From assembly GCF_011761355.1 (NCBI RefSeq), contig NZ_JAASRW010000007.1, forward strand, positions 186,001 through 250,000: DNA of 64,000 nt, read 5' to 3'. The notes under the pieces are model-generated. The model saw only the letters and a list, made by a program, of their open reading frames with translations. It had not been told where the DNA came from and searched no databases. How positions within the stretch are numbered: the first letter of the stretch is position 1; each line of letters begins with the position of its first letter. Origin of the DNA: Paenibacillus lupini (GTDB lineage: Bacteria; Bacillota; Bacilli; Paenibacillales; Paenibacillaceae). Position numbers and translations under genes: made by a program. Shown in pieces: positions 1-7,274 of the stretch.

Positions 1-1552
1 TGACAAATTCATCTGGCTTGCGTTTGGCGAGTGTTTCTAGATTTTTACGAGCCTGACTGTCATTGTTTACACTTTCAAAATCAATCGTAGGGAATTCCGG
101 TTTAGCCGTAGTCTCGAGCATTGCTGCTGCTTCTGCTGCAGCTTCTTCTTCAGCCCGCTTTCTACGTCTGCGTACGAGCATAACGGAAAGGCCGCCAATC
201 AAAGCAAGTGCTGCTGCACCAAGACCAATCGCCCATTGGGTAGATAAACCGCTAGTTGATGTTCCAGCATCATTAGCTGCAAAGTTTTGACCGAGAATTG
301 TAACTTTTTTCGCGATTAATGCGTCATCAGTTAAATCCTGACCAGAATCAGCAAGCTGTGCACGAACAACAGAACTTAGGAAATCAGTTAGTTCCTTACG
401 GGATGTTTCAGTAAGTTTGCTTTCCTCAACACCAATGCTGATCGATAAATCTTTCAGTTGATATGGTGCCGATTCGATCTGATTGTTAATGCGGTCATAA
501 TCATAATTTGTTACGCGTGAGCTTTGCTCGGACGAACCGTTTGTGCTGTCCGTTGCTGTATAGCCAGGAACATCTGTTTCTCCAGTGCCTGCTACACCAC
601 CTGCCGGTGTGGAACCATTCGTTGATGTGCTATTATCCTGCTGTTCACTTACGATAATTCCGTTGTTATTGTTCTCAGCAAGCGGCCTCACAAGCTTTTC
701 TTCTGATACTTTCTTGTCGAAGTTAAAGCTGCTTGCCACACTAATCACCAGATTGTCGCCGATCATAGGAGACAAAAATTGCTGAATGTTCTTTTTCACT
801 TCCGCTTCGTATTTCCGTTGAATTAGGAACTGAGTCTCAGCAACATCTGTTGCAGCGCCTACTTTGTTACCATCAACTTCAGAAGACACAAGCTCACCTT
901 GCGGACTAGAAATCGTGATATCTTGAACCGCTAGCTTTGGTACCGCCGTTTTCACCAGGTTGTAATACCCGTCAACTTCTTGTTGGCTTGGACGATATCC
1001 AGCTGTGAAATTCATCATAATCGAAGCAGAAGCCTGTTCTTTTTCTTCAGCCGACAGGAATACTGATTCTTCCGGAAGGTTGATAAGTACTTTAGAACTT
1101 TGAACCCCTTGCATCCGATTAAGCAATTGTTGAACTTCGCCGTTAAGCGCATTGATGTATTTGACGTTAAATTCATTTTCCGTTTGTCCAAAGGCACTTC
1201 CGCCATCAAAGGCTTCGAAACCAATTGAACCATTCTGTACAAGGCCTTGCGACCCAACGTCTACCCGGGTTCTTGTCGCTACAGCACTAGGTACCGAAAT
1301 ACTCTTGCCGTCCGCGCTAAGTTGATAAGGGATACCGTTCCCATCCAAGTAAGTCATAATTGCTGCTGCATCCGTCGTATCTAGACTTTGAAAGGCTACT
1401 TCATAATCTGTTCGTGTGAAAATATAAGTCAAAATCACAATCGTCAACAACAATGCACCAATCGATGCCCCCAGCCCTATTTTTTGTTTTTTGCCCATTT
1501 GACCCCAAAACTGTGTGAGTCTCTGTCGGTATTGGGCGATTCTTTCGTTCAC
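1..1552 (-). CDS. fliF: FliF, flagellar MS-ring protein (3' end outside window)
   Basis: This gene encodes the membrane protein that forms the MS ring of the flagellar basal body and anchors the rotor and export apparatus. About 517 codons are visible and the C-terminal FliG-binding end lies beyond base 1. The start is GTG at 1552, preceded by a GAGGTG ribosome site. A first membrane segment lies near residues 24-45, a YscJ/FliF ring domain with the sequence VLINLPEESVF follows, then a low-complexity Ser/Thr/Gly loop. A second membrane segment near residues 437-460 is followed by RRRRKR. It is the fourth gene of a flgB-flgC-fliE-fliF order typical of Bacillales. Identification is firm; only the C-terminus is unseen. 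Confidence 0.93.
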   Translation of the reverse strand, partial: MNERIAQYRQRLTQFWGQMGKKQKIGLGASIGALLLTIVILTYIFTRTDYEVAFQSLDTTDAAAIMTYLDGNGIPYQLSADGKSISVPSAVATRTRVDVGSQGLVQNGSIGFEAFDGGSAFGQTENEFNVKYINALNGEVQQLLNRMQGVQSSKVLINLPEESVFLSAEEKEQASASIMMNFTAGYRPSQQEVDGYYNLVKTAVPKLAVQDITISSPQGELVSSEVDGNKVGAATDVAETQFLIQRKYEAEVKKNIQQFLSPMIGDNLVISVASSFNFDKKVSEEKLVRPLAENNNNGIIVSEQQDNSTSTNGSTPAGGVAGTGETDVPGYTATDSTNGSSEQSSRVTNYDYDRINNQIESAPYQLKDLSISIGVEESKLTETSRKELTDFLSSVVRAQLADSGQDLTDDALIAKKVTILGQNFAANDAGTSTSGLSTQWAIGLGAAALALIGGLSVMLVRRRRKRAEEEAAAEAAAMLETTAKPEFPTIDFESVNNDSQARKNLETLAKRKPDEFV

Positions 1553-1593
1553 GTCGTCACCTCACCCAACTTCTGTCTAGTTCGAAAGCACTA

Positions 1594-1905
1594 TTATACT
1601 TGCATTCGCATAATTTCTTGATAGGCATCGATGACTTTATTGCGAATTTGTGAAGTCAGCTGCAAGCTAAGTTCTGCTTTCTCAGAAGCGATGAGAACTT
1701 GTGAAACATCAACCTCGCCGATCATGTATTGATTGTTTAGCTTATGTACTTCTTTTTCCTGGGCATCCACGCTATTGAGTGCTTGTTCCAAGTATTGGCC
1801 GAAAGAATTCGTCATCTCTGCAGGAGTGGCCTGCTGTTGAGGTTTCGCTGTTTCGAGAAGCTTGGTAACGGCTTGTGCGGGATTCATTTGCAACGGTTGA
1901 ATCAT
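1594..1905 (-). CDS. fliE: FliE, flagellar hook-basal body adaptor
   Basis: FliE is a small rod component that joins the MS ring to the proximal rod. The 103-residue length matches the family. The C-terminal half carries the recognisable block with AQEKEVHKLN, the segment SQVLIASEKAELSLQL and the closing NKVIDAYQEIMRMQV, which is typical of FliE. It lies 24 nt after flgC and 41 nt before fliF, so the four genes are probably co-transcribed. The N-terminus contains a short Gln/Pro-rich stretch, as is common in this family. No oddities were seen. Confidence 0.93.
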   Translation of the reverse strand: MIQPLQMNPAQAVTKLLETAKPQQQATPAEMTNSFGQYLEQALNSVDAQEKEVHKLNNQYMIGEVDVSQVLIASEKAELSLQLTSQIRNKVIDAYQEIMRMQV

Positions 1906-1929
1906 GTCCGTCCCTCCGTCTTATTCAAT

Positions 1930-2385
1930 TTATTTTCCAATCTCTAAAGCCTTCACGAACATGGCTTTTGAAGCATTAAGAGCTGTTACGTTCGCCTCAT
2001 ATGAACGGGAGGCTGAAATCATATCGACCATTTCCTTAGCCACATCAACGTTAGGCATATTGACATAGCCGTTTGCATCCGCGTCAGGGTGGGTTGGATT
2101 ATAGACAAGCTTGGTTGGCGACTGATCCTCAATAATTCTGGTTGCCTTCACGCCTTGTGCTTCGGAAGTCCCTCCAAGCTGCTTATTTAACAAATCGGAG
2201 AAGGAAGAGGTTTGGTTTGTTGGCTCAAGTACGACCATTTTCCTCTTATATGGTACAAATTGACCATCTACATAAGAGGCCCGAGTTGTCTCGGCATTCG
2301 CGATGTTCGAGGAGATAACGTCCATCCGTAAACGCTGTGCAGTTAGTGCGGAAGCACTGGCGTCAAAACTACTGGAAATTCTCAT
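1930..2385 (-). CDS. flgC: FlgC, flagellar proximal rod protein
   Basis: FlgC is one of the proximal rod proteins of the flagellar basal body. The 151-residue protein starts MRISSSFDASASALTAQR and carries the rod/hook N-terminal motif DVISSNIANAETT. The C-terminus has the usual DMISASRSYEANVTALNASK helix, which packs against the N-terminal helix in rod and hook proteins. It starts 5 nt after flgB ends and is followed by fliE. Length and motifs are normal for the family. Confidence 0.95.
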   Translation of the reverse strand: MRISSSFDASASALTAQRLRMDVISSNIANAETTRASYVDGQFVPYKRKMVVLEPTNQTSSFSDLLNKQLGGTSEAQGVKATRIIEDQSPTKLVYNPTHPDADANGYVNMPNVDVAKEMVDMISASRSYEANVTALNASKAMFVKALEIGK

Positions 2386-2390
2386 TTTTA

Positions 2391-2813
2391 TTACCTCCCT
2401 TCAATAGCCGTAGTCATCATTTTCACATCATGGTTGATTTGTTGAATATAGAAGTTATAACTAAGTTGGTTTTTAGCAAGCAACGACATTTCACGATCAA
2501 TATCGACATTGTTCTCATTGTTATTCATTTGGGATAAGCTATCCGTTTGAACCTGTGCAGTTGGGACGGTCCCACCCGACTTGCCAATCGGAATATGTCG
2601 TTCATTTGTTCGTTTGCCCTGAAGTCCCGTATTGCCTCCCATTTCTTGAGTGAGAAGCTCTTCAAACAATACTTCCGAACGTTTGAAGTTAGGAGTATCG
2701 ACATTTGCGATGTTATTGGAGATTACGCCTTGGCGCATTTCCGCCGATTTCACCGCACTTTCCAGTCGCGCAAATGATGTGCCATTAAGTACATTCACGT
2801 TGTGTGTCACCAC
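2391..2813 (-). CDS. flgB: FlgB, flagellar proximal rod protein
   Basis: FlgB is the first gene of the flagellar (fla/che-type) operon and encodes a proximal rod subunit. The 140-residue product has the rod-protein motif GVISNNIANVDTPNFKR near residues 30-46. The start is the first of two GTG codons (GTG GTG), and the ribosome site upstream is weak. A candidate sigma-A promoter with an overlapping CodY-like box lies upstream at 2880-2912. The codY terminator lies beyond it, so flgB is probably transcribed separately from codY. Confidence 0.94.
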   Translation of the reverse strand: MVTHNVNVLNGTSFARLESAVKSAEMRQGVISNNIANVDTPNFKRSEVLFEELLTQEMGGNTGLQGKRTNERHIPIGKSGGTVPTAQVQTDSLSQMNNNENNVDIDREMSLLAKNQLSYNFYIQQINHDVKMMTTAIEGR

Positions 2814-2882
2814 TTTCAGTTAGAAGATCATAAGTAACGTATTCAACAGATTCTGAACCATTCCTTCTTTCTTCGACATTAA

Positions 2883-2912
2883 ATTATGAAAATTATGAGA
2901 CTAAACTGTCGA
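2883..2912 (-). promoter_or_regulatory. Candidate sigma-A promoter of the flgB operon with CodY-like box
   Basis: Reading the minus strand, TCGACA (2907-2912) is separated by 18 nt from CATAAT (2883-2888). The 15-nt sequence at 2880-2894 (AATTTTCATAATTTA) matches the published CodY motif AATTTTCWGAAAATT at 11 of 15 positions and overlaps the -10. CodY repression of motility genes is known in Bacillus. Both assignments here are from sequence inspection only. Confidence 0.35.
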
Positions 2913-2964
2913 GTTTTGCCGACATGTTAATATTCAACAATTGTCCAATTTATTACAATAAGAA

Positions 2965-2997
2965 AAAAGCCCTATCTTTATAAAAAAGATAGGACTT
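2965..2997 (-). terminator. Intrinsic terminator after codY
   Basis: On the minus strand CCTATCTT pairs with AAGATAGG across a short loop and is followed by a T-rich run (GCTTTTTTC). It lies about 35 nt beyond the codY stop and separates codY from flgB. Confidence 0.8.
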
Positions 2998-3032
2998 TAC
3001 GATGAATTGCACATAGGATATATTTCCCAGTG

Positions 3033-3803
3033 TTAATTTTTTATTTTCTCTAATTCCTGAAGCAATTGGTGATTTAAGATTTTAATATAGGTACCCTTCA
3101 TGCCTAAAGACCTTGTTTCGATAACGCCTGCACTTTCAAGCTTGCGAAGAGCATTAACGATAACGGATCTCGTAATACCTACTCGATCAGCGATTTTGGA
3201 TGCAACAAGCAAGCCTTCTTTTCCTTCCAATTGCTCGAAGATATGCTCTACCGCTTCCAGCTCACTGAAAGAAAGAGAACCAATTGCAACCGACACAACT
3301 GCGCGGCTGCGGGCTTCCTGCTCAACCTCTTCCGCACGTTCACGCAAAATTTCCATGCCGACAATTGTCGAACCGTATTCCGCGAGAATCAGGTCATCAT
3401 CATCAAACGAGCCGTTCGTCCGGGTTAGGACTAACGTTCCTAGACGATCTCCACCACCTGTAATAGGCACCACTGTCATAATTTCTTGCTCGCCAAGCGC
3501 AGGGAATGTTGCATATACACCTGAATCCGGCGCTACATTAGTCATCGGTTCCAGCATGTCCAGAAATAGGCTGTTACTCCCTTGCGGAAACCGTAATTCT
3601 TCAACAGACATCGACCGGAGCGTATCGTGATCATAAGGATTCACGGCTGCACAGCCTAGAACCTTCCCTTTACGGCTGACTACAAATACGTTCGTCTGAA
3701 TCGTACTGCATAGTACCTCAGCCATTTCTCTGAAATTGAGCGCTTTGCCGGCTGCTCGTTGCAGCAACCGGTTCAGCGTTCTTGTTTTTGTAAGTAAAGT
3801 CAT
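3033..3803 (-). CDS. codY: CodY, GTP/branched-chain amino acid-sensing global repressor
   Basis: CodY represses stationary-phase, nutrient-acquisition and often motility genes when GTP and isoleucine are plentiful. The start chosen is ATG at 3803 (MTLLTKTRTLNRLL), because GGGAGG sits 7 nt upstream; an in-frame start 15 nt earlier lacks a site. The resulting 256 residues match the family length. Residues 1-155 form the GAF-type sensor domain. The C-terminal winged helix-turn-helix includes SKIADRVGITRSVIVNALRK. It follows hslU by 38 nt, as in Bacillus. A terminator follows the gene. Confidence 0.96.
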   Translation of the reverse strand: MTLLTKTRTLNRLLQRAAGKALNFREMAEVLCSTIQTNVFVVSRKGKVLGCAAVNPYDHDTLRSMSVEELRFPQGSNSLFLDMLEPMTNVAPDSGVYATFPALGEQEIMTVVPITGGGDRLGTLVLTRTNGSFDDDDLILAEYGSTIVGMEILRERAEEVEQEARSRAVVSVAIGSLSFSELEAVEHIFEQLEGKEGLLVASKIADRVGITRSVIVNALRKLESAGVIETRSLGMKGTYIKILNHQLLQELEKIKN

Positions 3804-3841
3804 GCTAAAGCCTCCCAAAACTCATCCCAACTACATTTGAA

Positions 3842-5245
3842 CTACAATATATATTGACTCAAATCGCGATTTTTCGCAATGGCCCCCACTTTTTCCCTTA
3901 CATATTCAGGAGTGATGACCATATGATCCAGCGTAATATCCGGTGCTTCGAAGGATAAATCCTCAAGCAGCTTCTCCAAAATCGTATGGAGTCTGCGTGC
4001 ACCGATATTTTCTGTATTGCGGTTTAAATCTGCTGCGATTGATGCAATTTCTTTAATCGCATCATCAGAAAATTCCATCGAAATACCTTCTGTTTGAAGC
4101 AGAGCTGCATACTGCTTAGTTAAAGCATTTTTAGGCTCTGTTAAAATACTGACGAAATCTTCCAAGCTAAGTGAGGTTAGCTCTACCCGGATCGGGAAAC
4201 GTCCCTGAAGCTCTGGAATCAAATCAGACGGCTTCGCAACATGGAAAGCACCCGCTGCAATGAATAGGACATAGTCTGTCTTAACGGGGCCGTATTTCGT
4301 CATTACCGTCGAGCCTTCCACAATAGGAAGAATGTCACGCTGTACGCCTTCACGCGATACATCAGGACCATTACCTCTTGACGGACTTGCAATCTTATCG
4401 ATCTCATCAATGAAAATAATACCGGTCTGTTCTGCACGAGCTACCGATTCCGCGATAACATCATCCATATTAATCAGCTTGTTAGCTTCTTCCTGGATCA
4501 AGACAACCCGTGCTTCTTTGACGGGAAGCCTACGCTTCTTCGTCTTCTTCGGCATGAATTGACCAAGCATCTCCTGCATATTCATGCCGCCCATGCCTTC
4601 TGGCCCTTGACCTCCAAGCATATCCAGCATCGTAGGTGAATTATCCTCGATCTCAATTTCTACTGTTTCATTCTCCAGCTTGCCTGCAGCAAGATCATCA
4701 CGTGCTTGAGAACGTTTCAGTATAATATTTGAGTCCTGCTCGGGCTCTTCAACGGTTTCCTTGCTGCCTTGTTGATTTCCAAACAGCATTTCAAACGGAT
4801 TTTTTGAAGATTTTTCTTTCACCTTCGATGGCACGAATAGTGACACGAGACGTTCATTCGCTAGCTTCTCAGCTTTATCCTGAACCCGCTCAGTCTTTTC
4901 TGCTTTAACTATTCGTATAGCCGTCTCAACCAAGTCGCGGACCATCGATTCTACATCTCGGCCGACATAACCAACCTCAGTAAATTTGGTCGCTTCTACT
5001 TTAATAAATGGTGCCTTTACTAATTTGGCAAGCCGCCGCGCAATTTCGGTCTTGCCCACACCAGTAGGACCAATCATCAGTATATTTTTTGGAACAATCT
5101 CATCACGAAGCGCCTCGTCGAGCATACTTCTGCGATAACGATTACGGAGAGCTATGGCGACAGATCGTTTTGCAGGCTTTTGTCCTACAATATATTTATC
5201 GAGCTCGGCCACAATTTGACGAGGGGTAAAAGCTTGATTTACCAT
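3842..5245 (-). CDS. hslU: HslU (ClpY), ATPase of the HslVU protease
   Basis: HslU is the AAA+ unfoldase that feeds proteins into the HslV peptidase chamber in the cytoplasm. The 467-residue length is normal for the family. Walker A is GPTGVGKT at residues 59-66, Walker B is in IIFIDEIDKIA, and the acidic intermediate domain lies between them, rich in Glu and Gln. The C-terminal domain ends in NRDLSQYIL, the tail that docks into HslV. It lies 19 nt downstream of hslV and upstream of codY, the usual Bacillales arrangement. Confidence 0.96.
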   Translation of the reverse strand: MVNQAFTPRQIVAELDKYIVGQKPAKRSVAIALRNRYRRSMLDEALRDEIVPKNILMIGPTGVGKTEIARRLAKLVKAPFIKVEATKFTEVGYVGRDVESMVRDLVETAIRIVKAEKTERVQDKAEKLANERLVSLFVPSKVKEKSSKNPFEMLFGNQQGSKETVEEPEQDSNIILKRSQARDDLAAGKLENETVEIEIEDNSPTMLDMLGGQGPEGMGGMNMQEMLGQFMPKKTKKRRLPVKEARVVLIQEEANKLINMDDVIAESVARAEQTGIIFIDEIDKIASPSRGNGPDVSREGVQRDILPIVEGSTVMTKYGPVKTDYVLFIAAGAFHVAKPSDLIPELQGRFPIRVELTSLSLEDFVSILTEPKNALTKQYAALLQTEGISMEFSDDAIKEIASIAADLNRNTENIGARRLHTILEKLLEDLSFEAPDITLDHMVITPEYVREKVGAIAKNRDLSQYIL

Positions 5246-5264
5246 ATTTTATTCTCCTCCGTTT

Positions 5265-5810
5265 TTAGCCAATTTCTTCTACTATAATATTATGATTTGT
5301 ATAAACGCATATGTCGGCTGCTGTTTCGAGCGCTGCTCTAGCAATTTCTTTTGCTTCCATTTGTGGAGCATATTTCTGCAAGGCTCTTGCTGCTGAGAGT
5401 GCGTAATTACCTCCTGAGCCGATGGCCAGGATCCCATCATCCGGCTCAATAATCTCACCATTACCCGAAATAAGCAGCAAACCTGACTGATCCATAACCA
5501 GCATCAGTGCTTCAAGTTTGCGAAGGATTCGATCGGAACGCCAGTCTTTAGCAAGCTCTACTGCAGCCCGTTGAAGATTGCCATGATGCTCCTCCAGCTT
5601 CCCTTCAAATTTCTCAAACAAAGTAATAGCATCGGCTACAGAACCAGCAAAACCGGCAATAACTTGCCCGCGATACAATCTGCGAACCTTCTTCGCTTTA
5701 TTCTTCATCACGACGCTGTTTCCAAAAGTAACTTGACCATCGCCAGCAATAGCCCCTTTGCCTTCGTGACGAACCGCACATATTGTAGTGGCGTGAAATT
5801 CCATGTCCAT
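5265..5810 (-). CDS. hslV: HslV (ClpQ), peptidase subunit of HslVU
   Basis: HslV is the proteasome-like N-terminal nucleophile peptidase. The start is set at ATG 5810 (MDMEFHATTICAVRH), since GGAGG lies 8 nt upstream; an earlier in-frame ATG lies before that site. This gives 181 residues. Family blocks GDGQVTFGN, GFAGSVADA, RKLEALMLVMD and DDGILAIGSGGNYALSAARAL are intact. There is no Ser after the initiator Met, unlike the B. subtilis protein, so the likely nucleophile is the first Thr of TTICAV after removal of a seven-residue propeptide. It is co-transcribed with hslU. Confidence 0.95.
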   Translation of the reverse strand: MDMEFHATTICAVRHEGKGAIAGDGQVTFGNSVVMKNKAKKVRRLYRGQVIAGFAGSVADAITLFEKFEGKLEEHHGNLQRAAVELAKDWRSDRILRKLEALMLVMDQSGLLLISGNGEIIEPDDGILAIGSGGNYALSAARALQKYAPQMEAKEIARAALETAADICVYTNHNIIVEEIG

Positions 5811-5846
5811 CTCTTCGCCCTCCTCATTCATGCAAATAATAGCTGC

Positions 5847-7178
5847 TTATACGTTTATATGTTCGAAATGTTCCTTCTTGAATCTCTCGATGCTGTCCAG
5901 TGCACGATTGGCAATCGCTTCATTCTTTTCTTTCTTGTTCCGGATGCGATTCTCAAGCGGCGGGAACAAGCCAAAGTTCGCGTTCATCGGTTGGAAATGC
6001 TTGAAGTCAGCCGTTGTAATATAGTTCGCCATACTGCCCAAGGTTGTATCAACAGGCAGAACAAGCGGATCAAGACCTTTTGCCAATCTCGCTGCATTAA
6101 AACCTGCAATCAAACCAGAAGCGGCAGATTCAACATATCCTTCTACACCCGTCATCTGGCCTGCAAAGAACAAATTCTTGCGGTTCTTAAGCTGATAAGT
6201 CGGCTCAAGCATGCGCGGAGAGTTAATGAATGTATTACGATGCATGACACCGAAGCGTACAAACTCTGCATTCTCAAGACCTGGAATAAGCGAGAATACA
6301 CGTTTCTGTTCTCCCCATTTCAGATGTGTCTGGAAACCTACCATGTTATAAAGCGTGCCCGCTGCATTATCCTGGCGCAGTTGAATGACTGCATGAGGAA
6401 GTTTGCCAGTATGCGGATTCACAAGGCCAACAGGCTTCATTGGTCCAAACAGTACCGTCTGCTTGCCACGGCTTGCCATAACTTCAATCGGCATACAGCC
6501 TTCGAAATAAACTTCTTTCTCGAAATCCTTCAGTGCTGCCGTCTCAGCCGTAACAAGAGCATCATGGAAGATCTCGAACTCTTCTTCCGTCATCGGACAG
6601 TTGAGGTATGCCGCCTCACCTTTGTCATAACGGGATGCGAGGTACACTTTACTCATATCAATCGAATCTTTCTCGATGATTGGAGCAGCCGCATCGTAGA
6701 AGTAGAAATATTCTTCACTCAGCAGGTTGCGAATTTTCTCGGACAAAGCCGGAGCCGTCAGAGGTCCAGTTGCAATAACAACAATGCTGTCTTCAGGAAT
6801 GTCTGTTACTTCCTCCGTACGAACCTCCACAAGTGGATGCTCATGCAAGAGTCGAGTTACTTCGCCAGAGAAGCCATCCCGGTCTACGGCTAGAGCTCCG
6901 CCAGCTGGTACGGCATGACGGTCAGCACTTCCAAGAATCAAGGAATCCAGACGGCGCATCTCTTCCTTCAGTACGCCAACTGCGTTAGCAAGGCCGTTCG
7001 CACGCAAGCTGTTGCTGCATACAAGTTCAGCGAAGTTATTAGTGTGATGGGCAGGTGTTTTCGTCTCAGGACGCATTTCATACAAAATGACTGGCACCCC
7101 TTGGGATGCTATTTGCCAAGCTGCTTCGCTTCCTGCAAGTCCTGCGCCAATTACGATAACGGATTGTTGTTGTGACAA
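5847..7178 (-). CDS. trmFO: TrmFO, folate/FAD-dependent tRNA (uracil-54) methyltransferase
   Basis: TrmFO methylates U54 in the T loop of tRNA, using methylenetetrahydrofolate and FADH2. The start is taken as TTG at 7178 (Met-SQQQSVIVIG), because GGAGG lies 7 nt upstream; the longer in-frame option begins with a TTG inside that site. It gives 443 residues. The N-terminal FAD-binding motif is VIGAGLAGSEAAWQ. The blocks ETKTPAHHT and LVCSNSLRAN and the C-terminal FAGQMTGVEGYVESAASG are characteristic. It lies between topA and hslV. No xerC-like gene separates trmFO and hslV here, unlike in B. subtilis. Confidence 0.95.
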   Translation of the reverse strand: MSQQQSVIVIGAGLAGSEAAWQIASQGVPVILYEMRPETKTPAHHTNNFAELVCSNSLRANGLANAVGVLKEEMRRLDSLILGSADRHAVPAGGALAVDRDGFSGEVTRLLHEHPLVEVRTEEVTDIPEDSIVVIATGPLTAPALSEKIRNLLSEEYFYFYDAAAPIIEKDSIDMSKVYLASRYDKGEAAYLNCPMTEEEFEIFHDALVTAETAALKDFEKEVYFEGCMPIEVMASRGKQTVLFGPMKPVGLVNPHTGKLPHAVIQLRQDNAAGTLYNMVGFQTHLKWGEQKRVFSLIPGLENAEFVRFGVMHRNTFINSPRMLEPTYQLKNRKNLFFAGQMTGVEGYVESAASGLIAGFNAARLAKGLDPLVLPVDTTLGSMANYITTADFKHFQPMNANFGLFPPLENRIRNKKEKNEAIANRALDSIERFKKEHFEHINV

Positions 7179-7274
7179 TGTAAAGACCTCCAATATATGC
7201 TAACACGGTAACAAAACACAGTTGTCCCCCCTATGTAAGGGAGGACTCTAGTTGTGGCCGCATCTGTACTAAAT

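Noticed and set aside
5571..6893. A 440-codon plus-strand open frame opposite trmFO and hslV
   Set aside because: It runs antisense to two well-matched genes, its translation shows no family motif, and it has no ribosome site. It is a shadow of biased codon use.
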